From Arsenophonus sp052174495 (GTDB taxonomy: Bacteria > Pseudomonadota > Gammaproteobacteria > Enterobacterales > Enterobacteriaceae), in NCBI GenBank assembly GCA_052174495.1, contig JBQMRR010000060.1, positions 1-64,000 on the forward strand: DNA of 64,000 bases. The letters are read 5' to 3'. The translations under genes and the position numbers were made by a program. Under the pieces are notes generated by a model. It saw only the letters and a program-made list of their open reading frames with translations. It had not been told where the DNA came from and ran no database searches. How positions within the stretch are numbered: position 1 is the stretch's first letter; each line of letters begins with the position of its first letter. Shown in pieces: positions 30,365 to 39,951 of this stretch.

Positions 30365-31204
30365 ATGAAAATTTTTTCCAGAAAAAAAGAGCTTAATCTT
30401 AATCGTCCTATCGTTATGGGAATATTAAATGTTACTCCAGATTCTTTTTTTGATGGTGGTATATATAATCATTATGACCATGCTCTAAACCATGTAGCTA
30501 GCATGGTTAACCATGGTGCAGAAATTATCGATATTGGTGGTGAATCAACCCGTCCAGGTGCTAGTGAAATTAGCCTACAGCAAGAACTTGATCGGGTTAT
30601 CCCCATAATTGAAGCAGTAACTGATCGTTTTGATGTTTGGATTTCTATTGATACATCTAAAGCTGTTATTATGACAGAAGCTGCTAGAGCAGGTGCTCAT
30701 ATTATTAATGATATCAGATCGTTACATGAAGCTGGTGCATTAGAGGCTGCAGCTAAAACAGAGTTACTGATCTGTATCATGCATATGTTAGGTCAACCTA
30801 AGACAATGCAACAAGCACCTAATTATAAAAATGTAGTTACAGAAGTAAAACAGTATTTATCGGATGAAATTGAACGCTGTGAAGCAGCTGGGATTACAAA
30901 AAATTCTCTGATTATTGACCCAGGTTTTGGTTTTGGTAAAAACTTGTCGCATAATTATCAATTATTAGCGAAATTGAATGAATTTCATGCTCTAGGAGTG
31001 CCGCTACTAGTTGGTATATCACGTAAATCTATGATTGGTGAATTATTAGATGTACCACTAGAAGAACGGCTTATTGGCGGTATTGCGTGCGCAGTTATCG
31101 CAGCTATGCAAGGAGTACAGATTATTCGTGCTCATGATGTGAAAGAAACTGTACAAGCTATGAAGATTATTCAAGAAACTTTTTTAATAAAGGAAACTAG
31201 ATAA
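30365..31204 (+). CDS. folP: Dihydropteroate synthase
   Basis: Joins 4-aminobenzoate to dihydropterin pyrophosphate in folate synthesis; the target of sulfonamides. Start at ATG 30365 (MKIFSRKKELNLNRPIVMG); an in-frame TTG six bases earlier is less likely. TIM-barrel landmarks: GILNVTPDSFFDGG, GGESTRPGA, HIINDIRSL, DPGFGFGKN and GISRKSMIG, all intact. Length 279 residues, close to E. coli 282. glmM begins 2 bp after its stop, so the pair is cotranscribed as in E. coli. Retention suggests the cell still makes folate. Confidence 0.97.
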   Translation: MKIFSRKKELNLNRPIVMGILNVTPDSFFDGGIYNHYDHALNHVASMVNHGAEIIDIGGESTRPGASEISLQQELDRVIPIIEAVTDRFDVWISIDTSKAVIMTEAARAGAHIINDIRSLHEAGALEAAAKTELLICIMHMLGQPKTMQQAPNYKNVVTEVKQYLSDEIERCEAAGITKNSLIIDPGFGFGKNLSHNYQLLAKLNEFHALGVPLLVGISRKSMIGELLDVPLEERLIGGIACAVIAAMQGVQIIRAHDVKETVQAMKIIQETFLIKETR

Positions 31205-31206
31205 TT

Positions 31207-32535
31207 ATGAATAAGCTAAAATATTTTCGCACCGATGGTATTCGTGGTAAAGTAGGAGAAAACCCAATTACTCCTGATTTTGTTTTGAAATTGGGTTGGG
31301 CAGCTGGCAAGGTTTTATCTCGACATGGTTCTCGTAAAATAATCATAGGTAAAGATACACGGATTTCAGGTTATATGTTGGAATCTTCTTTAGAAGCGGG
31401 TCTTGCTGCAGCTGGATTATCCGCTGCATTTACAGGACCTATGCCTACGCCAGCAATTGCTTATTTAACACGCACATACCGTGCAGAGGCGGGTATTGTT
31501 ATTTCTGCTTCCCATAATCCATATTATGATAATGGAATCAAATTCTTTTCAATTAATGGAACTAAATTACCTGATGACGTAGAAGAAGCAATAGAATCTG
31601 AAATGGAGAAACCACTTACTTGTGTTGAGTCTGCCGCATTAGGGCGAGCGAGTCGTATTGTTGATGCTGCTGGACGTTATATAGAGTATTGCAAAGGGAC
31701 ATTTCCCAGTAACCAAAATTTAAATAGATTAAAAATAGTTTTAGATTGTGCTAATGGTGCAACATATCATATTGCACCGAATGTTTTAACTGAGCTTGGT
31801 GCAGAGGTTATCGCAATTGGCTGTGAACCAAATGGACTAAATATTAATCAGGATTGTGGGGCGACTGACGTTTTTCTGTTGCAAAAACGTGTAGTAACAG
31901 AAAAAGCGGACATTGGTCTTGCTTTTGATGGTGATGGTGATCGGGTAATAATGGTTGATCATCATGGTAATAAAATAGATGGGGATCAAATTCTTTATAT
32001 TATTGCACGTGATGCACTTCGACAAGGTCAATTGCACGGTGGTGTTGTTGGCACCTTAATGAGTAATACTGGATTAAAATTAGCCCTACAACAGTTGGGT
32101 ATACCTTTTATTCGGGCAAAAGTCGGTGACCGTTATATTCTCGAAAAATTACAAGAGCAAGGATGGCGACTAGGTGCTGAAAATTCAGGGCACATTATTT
32201 TATTAGATAAAACTACAACAGGTGATGGTATTATTGCTGGCTTACAAGTTCTAAGTGCGATGATTCGTAATCATATGAGCCTTTATGATCTCTGCAGAGA
32301 GATTAAATTGATGCCTCAGGCATTGGTAAATGTAAGTTTTTCCGGTGATTATAATCCATTGAATAAAAAAGATGTTTTAAGTATAGTAAACCAAGTAGAA
32401 AATAAACTAGCAGGTAGAGGACGGGTTTTATTACGTAAATCAGGTACTGAGCCTTTAATTCGAATTATGGTGGAAGGTGAGAATGAAAACCAGGTTACAG
32501 CAATGGCTAATTGCATTGCTAATGCAATCAAATAA
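31207..32535 (+). CDS. glmM: Phosphoglucosamine mutase
   Basis: Converts glucosamine-6-phosphate to glucosamine-1-phosphate, feeding UDP-GlcNAc for peptidoglycan and LPS. Catalytic serine S102 in ISASHNP and the Mg-binding DGDGDR at 241-246 are exactly where E. coli has them; the sugar-binding GAENSGH and phosphate-binding RKSGTEPLIR loops are also present. Length 442 against 445. With nagB and nagE also retained, glucosamine-phosphate supply seems to matter to this organism. Confidence 0.98.
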   Translation: MNKLKYFRTDGIRGKVGENPITPDFVLKLGWAAGKVLSRHGSRKIIIGKDTRISGYMLESSLEAGLAAAGLSAAFTGPMPTPAIAYLTRTYRAEAGIVISASHNPYYDNGIKFFSINGTKLPDDVEEAIESEMEKPLTCVESAALGRASRIVDAAGRYIEYCKGTFPSNQNLNRLKIVLDCANGATYHIAPNVLTELGAEVIAIGCEPNGLNINQDCGATDVFLLQKRVVTEKADIGLAFDGDGDRVIMVDHHGNKIDGDQILYIIARDALRQGQLHGGVVGTLMSNTGLKLALQQLGIPFIRAKVGDRYILEKLQEQGWRLGAENSGHIILLDKTTTGDGIIAGLQVLSAMIRNHMSLYDLCREIKLMPQALVNVSFSGDYNPLNKKDVLSIVNQVENKLAGRGRVLLRKSGTEPLIRIMVEGENENQVTAMANCIANAIK

Positions 32536-32781
32536 GTAAAATACACCATATTTATTTTATAAATAATCGTATGATTATATAGTATTTAATTATTTTTCCA
32601 ACTGAATTCGCAAAATAATGTTTATTACTTTTTATAAAAAGTGCAGAATAAGATAAAAATAATCTTGCTTATCAACTAAAATTTAGTTAATATTAAAAAC
32701 CACTTTTAAAGTAACGGCTTATGGAATAAGTTGCAGTAAAATGGGTTATTCCAAACTTTATTCTAAAACAGGTAGTTAACT

Positions 32782-33129
32782 ATGTACATAATCCTTTTAG
32801 TTATCTTTTTATTAGTTTCAATTACGCTGATTGGTATGGTCATGTTGCAGCAAGGAAAAGGTGCTGATATAGGAGCTTCATTCGGTGCAGGTGCTTCTAC
32901 AACATTATTTGGTTCATCAGGATCAGGTAATTTTATGACACAGATGACGGCTATCTTTGCAACATTATTCTTTATTATCAGTTTAATTTTAGGTAATTTA
33001 AGCATCAATAAAAGTGTGACTGGAAGTAAATGGGAAAACATTGGTAAACCTGTTAAAGCTGAGAAATCAGCAGGAAGAGAGGTCCCTACAGCGGCGCCTG
33101 TAGCAACAACAAGCGATATTCCTCATTAA
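32782..33129 (+). CDS. secG: Preprotein translocase subunit SecG
   Basis: Small inner-membrane subunit of the SecYEG channel. Two membrane spans (about residues 1-22 and 53-73) flank the conserved cytoplasmic loop MLQQGKGADIGASFGAG and LFGSSGSGNF. The hydrophilic tail ends ATTSDIPH, like E. coli TSDIPN. 115 residues against 110. leuU follows 59 bp downstream, reproducing the glmM-secG-leuU order of E. coli. Confidence 0.97.
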   Translation: MYIILLVIFLLVSITLIGMVMLQQGKGADIGASFGAGASTTLFGSSGSGNFMTQMTAIFATLFFIISLILGNLSINKSVTGSKWENIGKPVKAEKSAGREVPTAAPVATTSDIPH

Positions 33130-33188
33130 TTAAATAAAAGCTTGTGCAGTGAAGCAGTTATTAAAAAATTTCCTTACTGGTGTATATT

Positions 33189-33280
33189 GCCGAGGTGGTG
33201 AAATTGGTATACACGCTACCTTGAGGTGGTAGTGCCTATCAAAACAAGGTATACGGGTTCAAATCCCGTTCTCGGCACCA
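33189..33280 (+). tRNA. leuU: tRNA-Leu (GAG)
   Basis: Starts GCCGAGGTGGTGAAATTGGT and ends with encoded CCA (TCTCGGCACCA). Anticodon loop CTTGAGG gives anticodon GAG. It has the long variable arm of a class II tRNA and the T-loop GGTTCAAATCC. Position next to secG agrees with leuU of E. coli. Confidence 0.97.
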
Positions 33281-33340
33281 TATATCAAAGATAACTTGCA
33301 TTTCAAATTTTATCAGCGTAATATTTGCAAAATTTCCGAA

Positions 33341-33417
33341 CGCGGGATGGAGCAGCTTGGTAGCTCATCGGGCTCATAACCCGAAGGTCGTCGGTTCAAA
33401 TCCGGCTCCCGCAACCA
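33341..33417 (+). tRNA. metY: Initiator tRNA-Met (CAT)
   Basis: Starts CGCGGGATGGAGCAGCTTGG and ends CCCGCAACCA. It has the initiator hallmarks: unpaired C1-A72 and three G-C pairs in the anticodon stem (GGGCTCATAACCC). It is followed by remnants of rimP, as metY-rimP-nusA in E. coli. Confidence 0.97.
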
Positions 33418-33533
33418 CTTCTTAGATTATAAAGTATTCCAGCGTTTTATTGAATTATCTTCGTTTAGAAGAGTACTGAATCAGGGGGGGTTAACACCTA
33501 AACCTACTAGCAGTATTATAGGGTCCAGTTGAT

Positions 33534-33562
33534 AAAACCCCCGGTTTTCGGGGTTTTTTGTT
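33534..33562 (+). terminator. Rho-independent terminator after metY
   Basis: AAAACCCCCG, loop GTTTT region, CGGGGTTTTTTG: a strong GC stem followed by six T. It would stop transcripts from secG-leuU-metY before the dead rimP and nusA. Confidence 0.88.
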
Positions 33563-33624
33563 ATTTAAAACAAAATTACTGGGCTTTTAGCCTTTTTTAT
33601 ATCTGGATATGGAATTTTGTTCAC

Positions 33625-34073
33625 ATTAAAAAAAAATAATATCAATGACTTCACAGTACCAGTAGAAAGCTCTAGGTTTTGAATTTGTTTATCTGAAGTT
33701 TTATTCCAACACAATTTTCGACATTAGGCATTTTATATTAATAATAAAAATGATATTACTGTTGATGATTGTGGTGATGTTAACCACCATGTCAATACAG
33801 TACTAAATATTAAAAATCCGGTCTCAAAGCTATATAACCTCTGAAAATATCTTCACTAGGACTTGAGCGTTCGCTCTTTACTATTGCACGCTATCAGCGT
33901 TTTATTTGTAAATAGGTAAATTTAACATTAAGAATAGCAATATAGAATCGTTGTAAATGGCAAGTATAATTAAAGCTGTTGATGACAACATAATTATGGT
34001 TACTGTGGATGGCAAGGATAAAATGTTTGCACTAAAAACATCCAGAAAGCTAACCTGGTACCCCCACTTTTAA
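33625..34073 (+). pseudogene. rimP: Decayed ribosome maturation factor RimP
   Basis: Clear but broken traces of RimP, which helps 30S maturation. TVPVESSRF, NDITVDDCGDVNHHVNTVL (33740-33815), then after a frameshift LGLERSLFTIARYQRFICK (33855-33915), and finally IQKANLVP just before 34073. The end shows an extra C in the run CCCCC at 34061-34065 that destroys the usual LVPHF stop. At least two frameshifts and several stops. Position between metY and nusA is exactly that of rimP. Confidence 0.9.
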
Positions 34074-34095
34074 TAAAGTTAATGAGGCAACTAGG

Positions 34096-35610
34096 ATGAA
34101 TAAAGAAATTCTGGCTGTTGTGGAAGCAGTTTCTAATGAAAAATCGCTTCCTCGCGAAAAAATCTTTGAGGCACTTGAAACCGCATTAGCAACAGCTACT
34201 AAAAAAAAATATGAACAAGAAATTGATGTTCGCGTTAATATTGATCGTAAAACGGGAGATTTTGATACATTTCGACGTTGGTTAGTAGTTGAAGAAGTCA
34301 CGAAGCCAACACGTGAAATTACTTTAGATGCAGCAAAATTTGAAGATTCAGAGATCAAATCAGGCGATTATATAGAGGATCAAATAGAGTCTGTTACGTT
34401 TGACCGAATTACCACTCAAACTGCAAAACAGGTTATTGTTCAAAAGGTACGTGAAGCTGAAAGAGCAATGGTTGTTGAGCAATTTCGTGAACAGCAAGGT
34501 GAAATTATTACCGGGGTAGTAAAAAAAGTTAATCGTGAAAATATTATCTTGGATTTAAGTAATAATGCCGAAGCGGTAATTTTGCGAGAAGATATGTTAC
34601 CACGTGAAAATTTTCGACTAGGTGATCGTGTACGTGGTCTATTATATAATGTACGCCCAGAAGCGCGTGGAGCACAACTGTTTGTTAGCCGTTCTTGTCC
34701 TGAAATGTTAGTGGAACTATTTCGCATAGAAGTACCTGAAATCGGTGAAGAAATTATTGAAATTAAAGCTGCTGTTCGTGACCCAGGATCTCGGGCAAAA
34801 ATTGCTGTAAAGACAAATGATAAACGTATTGATCCAGTAGGCGCTTGTGTTGGGATGCGTGGCGCAAGAGTACAAGCAGTATCAAACGAACTTGGTGGTG
34901 AGCGTATTGATATTATTCTATGGGATGATAATCCTGCACAATTTGTAATTAATGCAATGGCACCAGCTGATGTTGTTTCTATTGTTGTTGATGAAGATAA
35001 ATGTACGATAGATGTTGCCGTTGAAAGTAGTAATTTGGCTCAGGCAATTGGCCGCAATGGACAAAATGTTCGCTTAGCTTCTCAGTTACTGAAAAAACAT
35101 CGTGGAGATGACAGATGGGAATTAAATACAATGACAGCAGAAGAACTTGAGGCTAATCATCAAGCAGAAGCAGATGTATCTATTAATACTTTTATTAACC
35201 ATCTTGATCTTGATAAAGAATTTGCTACTTCTCTAGTTGAAGAAGGTTTTTCTACATTAGAAGAATTAGCTTATGTACCAATCAACGAACTATTAGAAAT
35301 TGAAGGTCTTGATGAAACAACGATTGAAGTTTTGCGTGAAAGAGCGAAAACGGCACTGACGACATTAAAATTAGCTCAAAAAGAAAGTATGGCTAATAAT
35401 AAGCCAACTAAAGATCTGTTAAATCTACTAGGTATGAATTATGTTTTAGGAAAGAACCTAGCTTCTCATGGTATTTGTACATTGGAAGATCTTGCTGAGC
35501 AGGGAATCGATGATCTGAGAGATATTGAAGAAGGGCTAAATGATGAACAGGCTGGTGAAATTATTATGGCTGCACGCAATATTTGCTGGTTTGGTAACGA
35601 TCCAAAATAA
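34096..35610 (+). CDS. nusA: Transcription termination/antitermination factor NusA
   Basis: NusA binds RNA polymerase and modulates pausing, termination and rRNA antitermination. Order: N-terminal polymerase-binding domain (1-130, MNKEILAVVEAVSNEKSLP), S1 domain (about 135-200, GEIITGVVKKVNRENIILDL), two KH domains (about 200-345, with GACVGMRGARVQAVSNELGG and AIGRNGQNVRLAS), and two acidic AR repeats at the C-terminus (LVEEGFSTLEELAYV; LASHGICTLEDLAEQ). Length 504 against 495. A run of nine A at 34201-34209 lies in the gene. infB starts 21 bp downstream, so the nusA-infB operon core is intact despite loss of rimP. Confidence 0.98.
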   Translation: MNKEILAVVEAVSNEKSLPREKIFEALETALATATKKKYEQEIDVRVNIDRKTGDFDTFRRWLVVEEVTKPTREITLDAAKFEDSEIKSGDYIEDQIESVTFDRITTQTAKQVIVQKVREAERAMVVEQFREQQGEIITGVVKKVNRENIILDLSNNAEAVILREDMLPRENFRLGDRVRGLLYNVRPEARGAQLFVSRSCPEMLVELFRIEVPEIGEEIIEIKAAVRDPGSRAKIAVKTNDKRIDPVGACVGMRGARVQAVSNELGGERIDIILWDDNPAQFVINAMAPADVVSIVVDEDKCTIDVAVESSNLAQAIGRNGQNVRLASQLLKKHRGDDRWELNTMTAEELEANHQAEADVSINTFINHLDLDKEFATSLVEEGFSTLEELAYVPINELLEIEGLDETTIEVLRERAKTALTTLKLAQKESMANNKPTKDLLNLLGMNYVLGKNLASHGICTLEDLAEQGIDDLRDIEEGLNDEQAGEIIMAARNICWFGNDPK

Positions 35611-35631
35611 TTTGTATCAGGAAGGAACAGA

Positions 35632-38247
35632 ATGACAGATGAAACTGTAAAATCATTGGCAGCAGAGGTTCAAACTTCAGTTGAACGCTTGGTACAGCAG
35701 TTTGCTGATGCTGGAATAAAGAAAACTGAAAATGATCCTGTTTTTCAAAATGAAAAAGAAACTTTACTTGCACACTTAAATCGTGAGGATGGAACGACAG
35801 GTAATCAAACTGGCAAATTAACACTACAGCGAAAAACTCGTAGCACACTAAGTGTGCCGAGTGCTGGTGGAAAAAGCAAATCAGTCAATATTGAAGTTCG
35901 TAAAAAATACACATATATTGACCGGTATTACTTAGAAAAGACGAAAGCTAAAGAGCAAGTCAAGCATGAAACAGAAAAAAAAGAAAAACGTGAAGCAGCT
36001 GAAAAAGAAAAAATAAAACAAAGTAAAAATAAGCAAAAAACAGTTAAAGCTAATCAATATTTAGCTGCTTATACTAAAAAACAGTGTCGTGAAGCTGAGG
36101 CAATAGAGCTTAAACGTAAAGCTGAAGAAGAAATGCAACGTAAAGTCGAAGCTGAAGCTAAACGGGTTGCTGAAGAAGCTCGTCGTATGGCAGAGGAAAA
36201 CTCCAAGAGTTGGAGTATTGATGATGAAGTGGAAGATAATATAGATTATCATACCACGACTTCTCGTCATGCTCGTGAAGCAGAAGATGAAAATGATGCT
36301 CAAGAAGAAGGCCGTCGAGCTCGAAATCGAGGAGGAAAGGCTACTCGGCAGAAAAAAAATAATAAACATTCTGAAAAAACTGACCGTGAAGAAGAACGAG
36401 CAGTTGGCCGCACTAATAAAATCAAAGGTAAACAGAAAAAATCCAGTTCATTACATCAAAGTTTTACAAAACCGGTTACGGTTATTAATCGTGATGTTCT
36501 TATTGGCGAAACTATCTCGGTAGCTGAATTAGCAAATAAGATGGCAGTTAAAGGTTCCCAAGTTATCAAGACCATGATGAAAATGGGTGCAATGGTGACT
36601 ATTAATCGGATTATTGATCAAGAAACAGCACAACTTGTAGCAGAAGAGATGGGGCATAAAGTTATTTTATGGCGTGAAAATGAGCTGGAAGAAGCAATTT
36701 TAAATGATCGTGATACAGGTAAAGCAATTGCAGAACCTCGAGCGCCAGTTGTTACGATCATGGGGCATGTTGACCATGGTAAAACCTCATTACTTGACTA
36801 TATTCGTTCAACTAAAGTTGCATCGGATGAAGCCGGTGGTATCACGCAACACATAGGCGCTTATCATGTTAAGACAGATAAAGGTATGATTACCTTTTTA
36901 GATACACCAGGACATGCTGCATTTACTTCAATGCGTGCACGTGGTGCTAAAGCAACGGATATTGTTGTTTTAGTTGTTGCGGCAGATGATGGTGTGATGC
37001 CTCAAACGATAGAAGCAATTCAGCATGCTAAAGCTGCTAATGTGCCCGTTGTTGTTGCAGTTAATAAAATTGATAAGCATGAAGCTGATCCTGATCGCGT
37101 AAAAAATGAGTTATCACAACATGGTATATTGGCTGAAGAGTGGGGTGGTGAAAATCAATTTATCAATGTATCTGCTAAAAAAGGAACAGGTATTGATGAA
37201 TTATTAGAAGCAATCTTGTTGCAAGCTGAAGTATTAGAACTGAAAGCGGTTCGCACTGGTATGGCAAGTGGTATTGTTATCGAGTCTTATTTAGATAAAG
37301 GCCGTGGTTCGGTTGCTACGATTTTAGTTCAAGAAGGCACTCTTAATAAAGGTGATATTGTACTGTGTGGTTTTGAGTATGGCCGCATTCGTGCAATGCG
37401 TAATGAATTAGGTAAAGATATTGAATCTGCTGGTCCATCGATTCCGCTTGAAATTTTGGGGTTATCAAATATACCTTCAGCAGGTGATAAAGCAACAGTT
37501 GTTCGTGATGAAAAGAAAGCACGCGAGGTTGCACTTTATCGTCAAGGTAAATTCCGAGAAATAAAATTAGCACACCAGCAAAAGTTAAAACTAGAAAATA
37601 TGTTTTCTAACATGGAAGATGATAAGATTTCTGAATTAAATATTGTATTAAAAACCGATGTACAAGGTAGCTGTGAAGCTATTATTGATTCCTTGCAAAC
37701 ATTATCAACTGATGAAGTAAAAGTAAAAATTATTGGTTCTGGTGTCGGTAGTATTACTGAAACAGATGTTACATTGGCTGCCGCTTCCAATGCAATTATT
37801 ATTGGATTTAATGTCCGAGCAGATGCTGCGGCAAGGCGTATTATCGAAAGTGAAAATTTAGATCTACGCTATTATTCGGTTATTTATAGTCTTATCGATG
37901 AGATTAAACAGGCGATGAGTGGTATGTTGGTGCCTGAATATAAACAGCAAATTATTGGATTAGCAGAAGTACGTTATGTATTTAAATCAGTTAAATTTGG
38001 AGCCATTGCTGGTTGCATGGTTACTGAAGGCATAATCAAGCGTAATAACTCTATTCATGTATTACGGGATAATGTAGTTATTTATGAAGGTGAATTGGAA
38101 TCTTTACGTCGTTTTAAAGATGATATTAACGAAGTACGTAATGGTATGGAGTGTGGTATTGGTGTGAAGAATTACAATGATATACGTGTTGGTGATATAA
38201 TAGAAGTATTTAAAATCATTGAAGTAAAACGCTCTATTGATAATTAA
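35632..38247 (+). CDS. infB: Translation initiation factor IF-2
   Basis: GTPase that brings fMet-tRNA to the 30S subunit and promotes subunit joining. A long, highly charged Lys/Glu-rich N-terminal region (about residues 90-290) precedes the G domain: GHVDHGKTSLLD near 378, DTPGHAAF near 424, NKIDK near 478. C-terminal domains II-IV follow, ending VFKIIEVKRSIDN. Length 871 against 890. Preceded by AGGAAGG. A run of eight A occurs at 35975-35982. A strong hairpin terminator lies between it and rbfA. Confidence 0.98.
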   Translation: MTDETVKSLAAEVQTSVERLVQQFADAGIKKTENDPVFQNEKETLLAHLNREDGTTGNQTGKLTLQRKTRSTLSVPSAGGKSKSVNIEVRKKYTYIDRYYLEKTKAKEQVKHETEKKEKREAAEKEKIKQSKNKQKTVKANQYLAAYTKKQCREAEAIELKRKAEEEMQRKVEAEAKRVAEEARRMAEENSKSWSIDDEVEDNIDYHTTTSRHAREAEDENDAQEEGRRARNRGGKATRQKKNNKHSEKTDREEERAVGRTNKIKGKQKKSSSLHQSFTKPVTVINRDVLIGETISVAELANKMAVKGSQVIKTMMKMGAMVTINRIIDQETAQLVAEEMGHKVILWRENELEEAILNDRDTGKAIAEPRAPVVTIMGHVDHGKTSLLDYIRSTKVASDEAGGITQHIGAYHVKTDKGMITFLDTPGHAAFTSMRARGAKATDIVVLVVAADDGVMPQTIEAIQHAKAANVPVVVAVNKIDKHEADPDRVKNELSQHGILAEEWGGENQFINVSAKKGTGIDELLEAILLQAEVLELKAVRTGMASGIVIESYLDKGRGSVATILVQEGTLNKGDIVLCGFEYGRIRAMRNELGKDIESAGPSIPLEILGLSNIPSAGDKATVVRDEKKAREVALYRQGKFREIKLAHQQKLKLENMFSNMEDDKISELNIVLKTDVQGSCEAIIDSLQTLSTDEVKVKIIGSGVGSITETDVTLAAASNAIIIGFNVRADAAARRIIESENLDLRYYSVIYSLIDEIKQAMSGMLVPEYKQQIIGLAEVRYVFKSVKFGAIAGCMVTEGIIKRNNSIHVLRDNVVIYEGELESLRRFKDDINEVRNGMECGIGVKNYNDIRVGDIIEVFKIIEVKRSIDN

Positions 38248-38270
38248 TATTTACTTTTTTAATACTTATT

Positions 38271-38302
38271 AAAAGGCCATAACATTAGTTATGGCCTTTT
38301 AG
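38271..38302 (+). terminator. Rho-independent terminator between infB and rbfA
   Basis: Arms AAAAGGCCATAAC (38271-38283) and GTTATGGCCTTTT (38288-38300) match perfectly over 13 bp with a 4-nt loop, 24 bp behind the infB stop. It would separate rbfA-truB from the nusA-infB transcript. Confidence 0.85.
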
Positions 38303-38472
38303 CTAAAGAGTTATAATAACCATTTAGATCAAGTATATTGGTTATCGATTATTAGGATGACATTAATTATAATATAAAATGTATATAAGTATTAAATTTT
38401 AATTTTCTAAAAAAATATAATAATAATTAATGATCATTATATTTAGTTTTACCCTGTGAGGAGGATATCATA

Positions 38473-38889
38473 ATGGCAAAAGAGTTTAGTCGTCCTAATC
38501 GTATTGCCCAAGAAATACAAAAAAAGATCGCCATTATTCTTCATCAAGAAATTAAAGATCCACGTGTTAAAATGACTACTGTTTCAGGAGTAGAAGTTTC
38601 TCGCGATTTGGCTTATGCCAAAATATTCGTAACTTTTTTAAAGATATCCGTAAAAGAGCATGAAATAGATATACTTAAAAATGGTATTAAAGTTTTGAAT
38701 GGCGATATGGCAAAACATATTCGTTCTTTGCTAGGTAAAGCGATGCGTTTATCTATGGTTCCTAAATTAACTTTTTTTTACGATAACTCTTTGGTAGAAG
38801 GTATGCGTATGTCTAATTTAATTAGCAACGTGATCCGTGATGATGAAAAGCGTCATCATAAAAATAAAAATGATAAAGAGAGGAAATAA
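38473..38889 (+). CDS. rbfA: 30S ribosome-binding factor A
   Basis: RbfA is a single KH-fold protein that binds immature 30S particles and is required for 16S 5'-end maturation and cold growth. Frame begins MAKEFSRPNRIAQEIQKKIA, has KDPRVKMTTVSGVEVSRDLAYAK-type core (positions about 30-52) and KLTFFYDNSLVEGMRMSNLI near the end, followed by a basic tail. 138 residues, near the 133 of E. coli. Ribosome site GAGGAGG precedes the start. Its stop overlaps the truB start by one base (TAATG). Confidence 0.96.
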   Translation: MAKEFSRPNRIAQEIQKKIAIILHQEIKDPRVKMTTVSGVEVSRDLAYAKIFVTFLKISVKEHEIDILKNGIKVLNGDMAKHIRSLLGKAMRLSMVPKLTFFYDNSLVEGMRMSNLISNVIRDDEKRHHKNKNDKERK

Positions 38890-39839
38890 TGAGATTTACT
38901 CGTGAAGTTCACGGAGTTTTCTTATTAGATAAACCGGCAAAACTTTCATCTAATGATTCTTTACAAAAAGTACGTCGTTTATTTAATGCTAAAAAAGCTG
39001 GTCACACAGGAGCACTAGATCCTTTAGCAACCGGCATGTTGCCTATTTGTTTAGGTGAAGCTACGAAATTTTCACAATTTTTACTTGATTCAGATAAATA
39101 CTATCATGTTATTGCTCGTTTAGGACAACGTACTGATACTTCAGATGCGGATGGCAAAATAATTTGCCAACGTCCGATTAAAATAACTCAGCAGCAACTT
39201 CATAGGGCATTAGATAAATTTCGTGGTAATTTAATCCAGATACCATCTATGTATTCTTCTCTTAAATATCAGGGTAAGCCACTTTATGAATATGCTCGTC
39301 AAGGAATTACTATTAAACGTGAAGGTCGGCAAATTACTATTTATGATTTGCAATTTGAGAGCTGGCATGAGAATGAATTAGAATTAACAATTCATTGTTC
39401 TAAAGGAACTTATATACGAACTATTATTGATGATTTAGGTGAATTATTGGGTTGTGGTGCTCATGTAGTTTACCTAAGGCGCTTACAGGTAGCTAATTAT
39501 TCCAGTGAACATATGGTAACAATAGAGCAATTATCCCTGCTTAAGCAGGAAGTGGAATTAGGGAGAACTTCCTTAGAGATACAATTAGATCCTTTGTTAT
39601 TACCAATAGATGCAACTGTTAATCATTTTCCTGAAGTTAATATTTCATCGATTATTGCAACCTATTTTAAACAAGGGCAAACAATTGTTGTTACTAATTA
39701 TTGTCCTTCTAAAGGAAATAAAGTTCGAGTAACAGAAGGTGATATACATAAATTTATTGGTATTGCTGAGATTGATGAACAAAATAGGATAGCTCCTTAT
39801 CGTTTAACTATTGAAAGTAAAATGTTTAATAAAATTTAG
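38889..39839 (+). CDS. truB: tRNA pseudouridine-55 synthase
   Basis: Makes pseudouridine 55 in the T loop of nearly all tRNAs. Begins MRFTREVHGVFLLDKPAKLS. The catalytic aspartate is D44 in AGHTGALDPLATGMLP (D48 in E. coli; the N-terminus here is four residues shorter). Later blocks PSMYSSLKYQGKPLYEYAR, GTYIRTIIDDLGELLGCGAH-type and YLRRLQ are present, followed by a C-terminal PUA-like region. Length 316 against 314. Translationally coupled to rbfA by a one-base overlap. Confidence 0.97.
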   Translation: MRFTREVHGVFLLDKPAKLSSNDSLQKVRRLFNAKKAGHTGALDPLATGMLPICLGEATKFSQFLLDSDKYYHVIARLGQRTDTSDADGKIICQRPIKITQQQLHRALDKFRGNLIQIPSMYSSLKYQGKPLYEYARQGITIKREGRQITIYDLQFESWHENELELTIHCSKGTYIRTIIDDLGELLGCGAHVVYLRRLQVANYSSEHMVTIEQLSLLKQEVELGRTSLEIQLDPLLLPIDATVNHFPEVNISSIIATYFKQGQTIVVTNYCPSKGNKVRVTEGDIHKFIGIAEIDEQNRIAPYRLTIESKMFNKI

Positions 39840-39951
39840 ATCTTAGCTTGCATAATGATAATGTAAAGAGTATAATAATGCTCCCTTTATTAGAAAGGGC
39901 TGAATTAGAGATCGGCTTTTCTTGTATTTAATAAAAAATTTGGAGTTACTT

